DNA from: Erodium maritimum
Taxonomy: Eukaryota; Streptophyta; Magnoliopsida; Geraniales; Geraniaceae
NCBI GenBank assembly: GCA_963921825.1
Contig: OY997595.1
Coordinates: forward strand, 14,129,228 to 14,193,227
DNA: 64,000 nt
Reading direction: 5' to 3'
Shown: positions 57,368-64,000 of the stretch, piece by piece
Position numbering within the stretch: position 1 is the stretch's first letter
Layout: every line of letters starts with the position of its first letter
Made by a program: the position numbers and the translations under genes
Notes under the pieces: model-generated
Seen by the model: only the letters and a program-made list of their open reading frames with translations
Databases searched by the model: none
Told to the model about the DNA's origin: nothing

Positions 57368-59625
57368 TTTATTTTATTTTTGATCAGCAAGTTTTTTTTT
57401 ATAAAAAAACCAAGTTTTCAAAAAATTCGAAAACGAGGCCAAGGGCGAACCCTCCAATACAAATTACAAACAGGAGCATGCCATATAGACAGCTCAAACC
57501 ATAACCAGCAACCCAATGGGTATGCCACAACAAAGGTCTAGTACCCAAATTTTTCTAACCTTAAGCACAACAAACCTATAGCCAACAAGGGCAACAAAAG
57601 CCAACCTGGACAACTCATAGCCAACAAGGGCCACCGAAACAACAAATACAACAGAAAAAGAACATAACAGAAACAACTAATCCAAAAACCTTTCAACTAC
57701 TCAAAAAGCCTTCCTGACCCACAACTTCGACTGGCACTCGAAACATCCCAGGATCAAAATTAGACAAAGTAGTGAAATCCCATTTCATCGAGACCCATAA
57801 TTCAAAGAATTGTATGAGTCCCGACACGTCGTCGGCCAACACCGAAAGGACGACAAAGAGGGGTCGATAGTCGATTGACCACCGATACTTCGAAACCCTA
57901 GAAACTGAAAACCAATGTCTTCAAACACAGGCACAAAGTCCTAAAACCACTCGTCGGAGGTCAACACCTATTAACCGACGAGCCCCAAATCACAACGGAT
58001 TGGGAACACTAAAGACAAAACGTCCAGATCTACAGAACAAAGTAGTGTATTACAATATCTAATCATAAACAAGGGTGAAAACGAGACAAAATACCCAAAC
58101 ACGGAGCAGCAGCAACAGAGCCGAGGAGGCCGACTGAGCAGCAGCACCACGAAAGAGCAAGTCAGCAATATGGGAGGAGTTCACCGGTGGCCAACACCAG
58201 GTAATCCGATGGAACCTCTCCCCCGCCTCTCAGTCCCAAAGAGTAACCCACCATCCAGATCTGGTTCATCAGGCCTTTACCGAAGACAGACAACGAGTCA
58301 GTCCAAACAAACGAGTCTGGCAGGTGAGCTGTGACCAAATCAGTGCAGCGGCACGCCGACGAGGAGAGGCCGCCGGTCGAGAGAGTAGTTCCAGCCAATT
58401 GAGTTCCAGCCGCGATCCGTGCCAGAAACGAGCGGCAATAGTGGATCTGAGACGAGACAGAAGGGGAAAAGTCGAGTCCAGAAGCACCAGCGAACGTCAC
58501 TGGCCGGAGGAAAGTTCAGCCATCAACGATGGAGTTACCGAAGCCAGAAACCCGGTGGACAAAACGAGCCAAAACCGACCAAATCCCCACAGATCCACGA
58601 CAATCGAAGGGCTAGAAAGCCAGTGACAGTCGACCCACGCCAGATCTGTAAAGAGAGAGGAGGACAAAGCCGGCCGGAGCCGTCAAAACCAACAAAACGA
58701 GTAGGTGTGAGCAGTGGCGGATCCAACTTTTCAAGTGAGGGGGGGCACAACTTTTTTTTTATAATTTCAAAATAATATTAAAAATATTAATATTACATAA
58801 AAAAAACAATAAATGACTACTTATTTCAATACGCGACGTCGATATTTCGTCTTTTGAAAATATTGTAAAACACTTTCATTGTTAATACAATTTTTTTATA
58901 GAAATAAGTGTTCTCAAATAGTAATAAGCAATGGTATCATGTCGTTGTTCTCAATATTGATAATCTTTATTTTGGCCACTATTATCTTATTTTAACTTAA
59001 ATAGGTTTTAAAAAATAAAAATATTATTATAATTTTAAATATGTTTTAAAGTCTTGATTTAAAGTAACTTGTATTATTAGTTTTTCTTTTCATATTTGAT
59101 TATATGAAAAGAAAAAAAGAGTTTTGATATTAAAAAAATGCTTAAAATATATATTAAGATTGGTTTCTTTAACAACTATACTGTTATATTATTTTTATTT
59201 AATATAAAAGAGTTTAAAATTGAATGGTGAAAACAAATTTAAATAATAAATAAAATTAAAATTACTTCCATTTTTAGTGTAGAAATTATAGTACAAAACA
59301 GCTATGATCCTTGATTTTAGGGGGGGCACACATGAAAATTAGAAACAAAAAAACAAGTACTAATGGTAATAGAACTAACACTAATTGAAATTTCCAAAAA
59401 TTGAGGGGGGCACGTGCCCCCCTGAAGACAGTGTAAGTCCGCCACTGGGTGTGAGGAGAAGGAAAAGTGAGAGGGTGAGGAAGAACAAGGGGGAAAGGAG
59501 AGAGGGGTAACGGAGGTCACCACCGGCGACGTCGGAGGCCGAAGCCTGAGACGCCGCCGGGGCCGGAGAAGAAGGAGGAACAGTAAACGCGACTAGGGTT
59601 TTCGTAGGAGAGAAAGTCGCGAGAG
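57368..59625 (-). mobile_element. Non-autonomous LINE-tailed retroelement C, split by a hAT MITE
   Basis: Minus-sense relative of elements A and B. The 3' end reads AACTTGCTGATCAAAAAT; the 5' end is near 59625. CAATATAT flanks it at 57360-57367 and 59626-59633 (8 bp, AT-rich, so only suggestive). GGCCAACACC occurs at 57834 and 58187, and CAACACCTATTAACCGACGA near 57963 resembles element A near 10718. GC-rich body, no domain. The 736 bp MITE at 58712-59447 lies inside it, leaving about 1.5 kb of original element. No GGGTCTGCGTACCC array was found in this copy. Confidence 0.65.
58712..59447. mobile_element. hAT-like non-autonomous element, 736 bp
   Basis: Perfect 10 bp TIRs (CAGTGGCGGA ... TCCGCCACTG) and a perfect 8 bp TSD GGTGTGAG (58704-58711 and 59448-59455), the hAT signature. 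Just inside the ends are G-rich blocks (GAGGGGGGGCACAAC; GAGGGGGGCACGTGCCCCCC, itself palindromic). The interior is AT-rich with no ORF. It interrupts element C. Related termini occur in the 209 bp MITE at 19393-19601. Confidence 0.92.
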
Positions 59626-59633
59626 CAATATAT

Positions 59634-60207
59634 CGCATCTGATTTGTAATTCTCGTAATAAAGATGAACTCATCGTTATGCTTAAAAAAAATACATCATG
59701 CGTAATAAATTTAAGTTGACTCAATTTTCTCAACAAAAAAGTTGATGAAACATCGAAATAGTTATACATTCTTAAACTAATCTTGAAATACTGTATATCA
59801 TTTCAATCTTTGGCTATGTATCGCGGGATAAATTTATATGTTATACATAGATTAATAGTTGTGTAGACAAGTCATGAAGTGGAAGAATAAATAAGATCAA
59901 CATCGACCTACATTAATGTGGGTCACACCAACCATATATTTTACATACTTAGCTGCTATTCTTATGTGGCATTGTTACTGCTTTACTTAAACAAAATTAG
60001 ACCCACTCATGCCTCTTTAGCCATCATGGTTCCATTCATTACATCCACAGCAAAATGGATGATACCATCACCAAGCATTACAAGGAAACAAAAACCCCAT
60101 TATTACCCAGCAAAAGATTGCTAGTCAAGAGCTTTGAGTATAATAATAAAGATTTTCTTTTATTTCGTAAGTTCTAAGAACATCACAAAATATCTTCATT
60201 GAAATGC
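59634..60207. other. Intergenic, AT-rich, no gene seen
   Basis: No feature recognised on either strand. Confidence 0.5.
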
Positions 60208-60215
60208 AGTACTAT

Positions 60216-61095
60216 TTTTTTTTATCAGCAAGCAATATATTAAAGGGATTACTCCATTTCCTAACGCCCAACTTTCAGAAATTGTTAAATCCAAACCATG
60301 TACAATTGAAATTGCCATGTAGTAATGGTCAATTAACTGAAATTGCCAACTGTTTCTAATTTTAAACGGACGTTAACTTGGCCAAGTGAAAAGTCGAGTT
60401 TACCCTCAAATATGTTCTTCCTACGAATGTTAACTTGGCCTAACTTCATCTCTTTGTGACCTAATCTCTTCATCTCAGCTCTTCGAACTTCATCTCTTTG
60501 TGTCCAAGCTTCGAATTTCATCTCTTCGTGACCTCAGCTCGCGCAAGCTCCATTATAAAATGAGTCACGTGGGCAACACGTGATTCACTGTTCACGGAAA
60601 AAGTCAATTTAAACAGTACTTTTTGATTTTTAATAATTCAGTTTTGAAATTCGTTACTATTTGACAATTTTCCAAAGCTTGGGTGCGGATTTGACAATTA
60701 AGTGTAGTACGAGGTTAGGACATGGAGTAAACCCTGTATTAAAACTAGTCAATTCAAAGACTGAATTAGGCGGACCAATTACAGAACTTTAGCTACAGAG
60801 ATCGAACCAATAACCAAAATAGCCCAACAAAGGAAGATAATGGTCTCAGAACCAAATATGACAATCATCTAAGCACAACAGAAAAGACTAACAAAAGAGT
60901 CAAGAACTCGGAATTAGCAACCACGAAGCTCGATAAAAAAAAGAGTCTAGTACCCTAAAATGCAACCATGAAGCGCAAGTAAGCAAAGCCGCCCTCCACA
61001 GAATCTCCGAAACTAAACCCGAGATTGAGGAAATAACTGTATCTCATCGGCACCCAGACTCAGCGAGTACATGGATACCGACACGCCGACGACCA
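60216..61095 (-). mobile_element. 5'-truncated LINE-tailed retroelement D, split by a MITE
   Basis: AGTACTAT flanks it at 60208-60215 and 61096-61103. The left edge is a T run followed by ATCAGCAAGC, so on the minus strand it ends GCTTGCTGAT plus A tail, as in element C. Without the 491 bp MITE at 60245-60735 only about 390 bp remain, so the copy is strongly 5'-truncated, as usual for target-primed reverse transcription. Confidence 0.68.
60245..60735. mobile_element. Mutator-like MITE, 491 bp
   Basis: The left end GGGATTACTCCATTTCCTAA and the complement of the right end, GGGTTTACTCCATGTCCTAA, form TIRs of about 50 bp (also AATTGTTAAATCC with AATTGTCAAATCC). The 9 bp flanks TATATTAAA (60236-60244) and TGTATTAAA (60736-60744) match at 8 of 9, as for Mutator. 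No ORF. It sits inside element D. Confidence 0.83.
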
Positions 61096-61103
61096 AGTAC
61101 TAT

Positions 61104-62279
61104 GATTATGCTTTATTGATCGTCTCTAGCTAATATTTTCAAAATCAATTTACAGAGTTTTATCAAGCTAAAACTTTAAGAGAAATCATCTTTATATTAA
61201 CTCCAAATGTGTTCAATGAGTAGTGGAAAAGGGAGGAGGGAAGATGCCGGAGGAGGACGGGTGGCCGGGGACGACGCTGGCGGAGGACGGGTGGCCGGAG
61301 ACCACGCCGGAGCTGGCCGGAGAAGACGCAGAACTCGATCTCCGATTTTTTTTAATAAAATTAATTTTTTTATAAAATAAAAATTATTTTTTAATTTTTT
61401 GTATTTTAATTTTTTTAAATTTTTTTTTATTATTTTAAATAATATAATTTAAAATTTTTAAATTTTTAAATTTATTTATTATATTTTTATTGTATTATAT
61501 AATTAAGGGTATAATGGTAATTTTGTCTATCAAATTTATAAGCTTAAAATAAGAAAGGGTAAATTCGTCATTTCACACCCCACTTAACTGCAAATGTCTA
61601 AGTTAGAGGAATATTCCGTTAGTTTTTAACGGAATATGCCAATTTTAAACCAAATCGTTCGTGGACGAATCATTAGGGTACCTTATCGTACACAAAATTC
61701 ATTAGGGTACCTTATCGTTCGTGGACGAAACATTAGGGTACCTTATCGTAAATAACCCTATTTTATAAGGAACAATAACGAGGGTACAATGGTAATGTTC
61801 CTTATAAAATGTGTAGAGGTCATACAATTAAGGGGAAACGTCATTTTACCATCCATTATATGACACTTGAGGTCATATGACTAACAGAATGGAAAATTCA
61901 GTCCATTTTTACTAACAAAATCGTGTGACCAATACTTAAAGGTAGTGTAGTGTTCATTTTGAAAACGTGGGTAGTATAGTGTTCGTGACCAATACTTAAG
62001 AGTAAGTTTCGATATTTAACCCTAAAATAAAATATTGTATTTTTGAGGCTTTGAAGCTGAAAGTTTCGAAACAGAATTAGGAAATTCTGCAGTGGTGAGA
62101 TGTCTATAAAGATATCCAGAATTAAATTTATTAAACTGACTTGTATGTGAAGCAAACAGAGATTTTTATTAAACAGTTAAAATTATCGAAAGAGAATATA
62201 TTATATGAAAGACGTCTACTTCCTATGAACTTAAAGACGTCCACTCGGTAACATCTGAAATAATTGCATTCAAAGATGT
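61104..62279. other. Intergenic DNA with short tandem repeats
   Basis: 61228-61340 is GC-rich with a doubled GGAGGACGGGTGGCCGG; 61350-61500 is nearly pure A/T. At 61665-61755 the word CATTAGGGTACCTTATCGT occurs three times. At about 61920 and 61985 GTGACCAATACTTAA is doubled. No gene seen. Confidence 0.55.
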
Positions 62280-63212
62280 TTACTCGATAACAACTGAAAG
62301 TTGATCCCAAATGTGTTCAACAAGATCGTCTGTCAGCTTCCTATGAAATTGTGCATCGCGCAAGTCGCTACGTCTATTTAGTCACTCCGTATATTGAGGA
62401 AGTGGTCCACGGAGCAACGCTACAACCTCGACATAGTAAGGAATATCACCATCTGACTCATCAACAAAAATTTCCGCACCTCCTTCAAACGAGTCGCGTT
62501 CTTCCTCCACAATCATATCATGAAAAATAATGCAAGTATGCATTATGTTTGCAAGCGTGCTTCTGTCCCAGACACGGGCAAGCCATGTGATGATGTGCCA
62601 ACCCAACTACAGGACTCCAAAGGCTCGTTCCACATCTTTTCTTGTACACTCATAATGCTTCGTAAACAATCCGTCCTTCAGCACGAGAGGTTGTGGTATT
62701 GTTTTTACAAAACGACTCCAAGTTTGGTAAATTCCATCAACCAAATAATAAGGGTGATCGTAAGACGTATCGTTGACTTCGTAGTGAGTGGTATGTTCGC
62801 GACCTTCCAATACGTTTGAACTATGTGCGATTTGTTGATAATGTTGATGCCATTGTTCGACTGCATCCAGGTTGATCACAAGCATCATTCCTTTGGAAAA
62901 AGTAGTTGTCATGGGTGACAACGACATATATAATACGAAAGAAAAGAGGTCGGCTCATTCGAAATCGACGCTGGAATGTATCTGCTCCGAAAACCGGCTC
63001 CTCTGAAAAGTAGTCATGCATCAAACGTTCGCTCCCATTAGAACGATTTCGAAACAACACTCTTTTCTTTCGGGACCCTTGAATGACTTTTTCAACTATC
63101 CCGTCTAAATTGGCCTCAACTTCTGCAATGAACGTGCCGTTGTACATGTAATTTCTTCCTCGATCATTTCCAATTGTGCCTCCACAAGCGCTAGTATATC
63201 TTCACCCACCAT
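62280..63212 (-). pseudogene. PIF/Harbinger transposase remnant 2
   Basis: From the ATG at 63212 (MVGEDILALVEAQLEMIEEE) it runs to a stop at 62280. The N-terminal helical region (FQRRFRMSRPLFFRI) is followed by an internal deletion that removes the first part of the DDE domain including the first Asp. Then come SNNGINIINKS (second Asp position reads Gly), YYLVDGIYQTWSRFVKTIP, KDVERAFGVL, IMHTCIIFHDMIVEEE and LTDDLVEHIWDQL at the C terminus. Breaks: a frame change near 63140 and another near 62850, TAG at 62607 and TGA at 62382. Similar in layout to the remnant at 17370-18691 but a different lineage. Confidence 0.82.
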
Positions 63213-63714
63213 CGAACTTGTAATATCGAATTTTGAACTTAGAGCTAAAGCTAGTTGGATTTTGGTGTACAAATAAAGAGGTGTCACCTTATATTTATAG
63301 GGAAAAATATATATGTATTTTTGAGACGAAAGGTCATAAGCGGGTTAGTTATTGGGGTTTTCCCTTAAAAAAAATATTAACGGTAACATAATCGTCTGAA
63401 TTTTCCAACGGTTTTTTTTCTTTCAAAATAAGGCGACACGTCAGTATGGGAGAGGAGCAGCAAATCGGGTGCGGGTCCAGAACCCCGACCATGCGTCAGG
63501 CTCTGAACTCGCGCGTCGGGCTCTTCCGGCTTCAGCAGACGAGACTCCCTCTGGCTCCAGCGACACGCAACCTTGAGCTTCGGGTTCAAGTCTAGAGTCG
63601 CCAAAAACACGCCTGCTACGCATGTCCTAACAGGTCCACCGATCTTGGGTTTCATTCTTTTCTCTCCTATAGCATGTTGAAATTTGAAGTTGGTTCCGGC
63701 TGGATTATTGTGCA

Positions 63715-63960
63715 TGTGTCACCTCATCATCCAACAATTCAATGTATTATTTACATGTTTGTTGTTCATCCTTAATAATCACACTGTGCATGACGATGCA
63801 CGCAAGCCAGATTTGTTTGACTGTTTTCCTTTCTCATAATTTGTTTGGGCGAGTAAAATTGTGAAAACGATTTTGTAGAATGTCAAATATTCGTTCAATA
63901 TCTTCTCTTGATGCTTCTATGTATAGCCTATACCTTTTAATTAGGAGGTTATGGTGGTAA
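63715..63960 (-). pseudogene. PIF/Harbinger transposase C-terminal fragment 3
   Basis: The minus strand reads EDIERIFDILQNRFHNFTRP, a stop, then IWLACIVMHSVIIKDE, matching the ERAFGVLQARF...MTCCIVLHNMIIED segment of PIF/Harbinger transposases. It is cut by in-frame stops; the rest may lie beyond the window edge. The adjacent minus-strand frame 63377-63715 is open but carries no recognised motif. Confidence 0.68.
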
Positions 63961-64000
63961 AATTATTTTCAAAAATGAATCTCAATATGGATAAATACAA

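Overview
This is nuclear DNA of a flowering plant, most likely a eudicot. The evidence is a Dof transcription factor, a plant-type pantothenate kinase fused to a DUF89 phosphatase and split into 22 exons, a nuclear gene for mitochondrial ribosomal protein bL12m, a tRNA-Pro gene, and plant-type transposable elements (L1-like LINEs, Ty1/copia, PIF/Harbinger, MULE, hAT MITEs). Species cannot be assigned from the sequence alone.

Layout. 1-10,000: a 5.9 kb minus-strand LINE with a candidate 11 bp target-site duplication (TSD), then a rearranged Ty1/copia element whose integrase segment is inverted. 10,075-15,950: two related non-autonomous retroelements in opposite orientations, each with a long TSD, a LINE-like TGCTGATCAAAA-type tail and an array of GGGTCTGCGTACCC-like words. 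17,300-24,000: PIF/Harbinger remnant, small hAT MITE, decayed LINE reverse transcriptase, and a 2.8 kb solo LTR with TSD CATCC. 26,800-28,430: two-exon Dof gene. 30,934-35,257: young Ty1/copia element with nearly identical 140 bp LTRs. 36,265-36,765: fold-back MITE. 36,900-46,900: the gene-rich core, with bL12m (plus), tRNA-Pro (minus) and PANK2-like (minus). 47,100-48,350: fold-back element with a tandem-repeat core. 49,850-50,290: LINE RNase H remnant. 51,956-57,303: complete 5.3 kb MULE with long terminal inverted repeats (TIRs), a perfect 9 bp TSD, a broken mudrA-like gene, a proline-rich ORF and an antisense GRF zinc-finger mini-gene. 57,360-61,103: two more members of the non-autonomous retroelement family, each interrupted by a MITE. 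62,280-64,000: two further PIF/Harbinger remnants.

The host genes have unrelated roles: organellar translation (bL12m), coenzyme A synthesis and metabolite repair (PANK2), transcription (Dof) and proline decoding (tRNA). All four look intact; one intron of PANK2 holds an LTR fragment. Nearly all other structure is transposons, several nested. The most novel items are the GGGTCTGCGTACCC retroelement family, the copia element with a microhomology-bounded inversion, the MULE carrying a GRF zinc-finger gene, and a five-codon upstream ORF whose stop overlaps the bL12m start codon.
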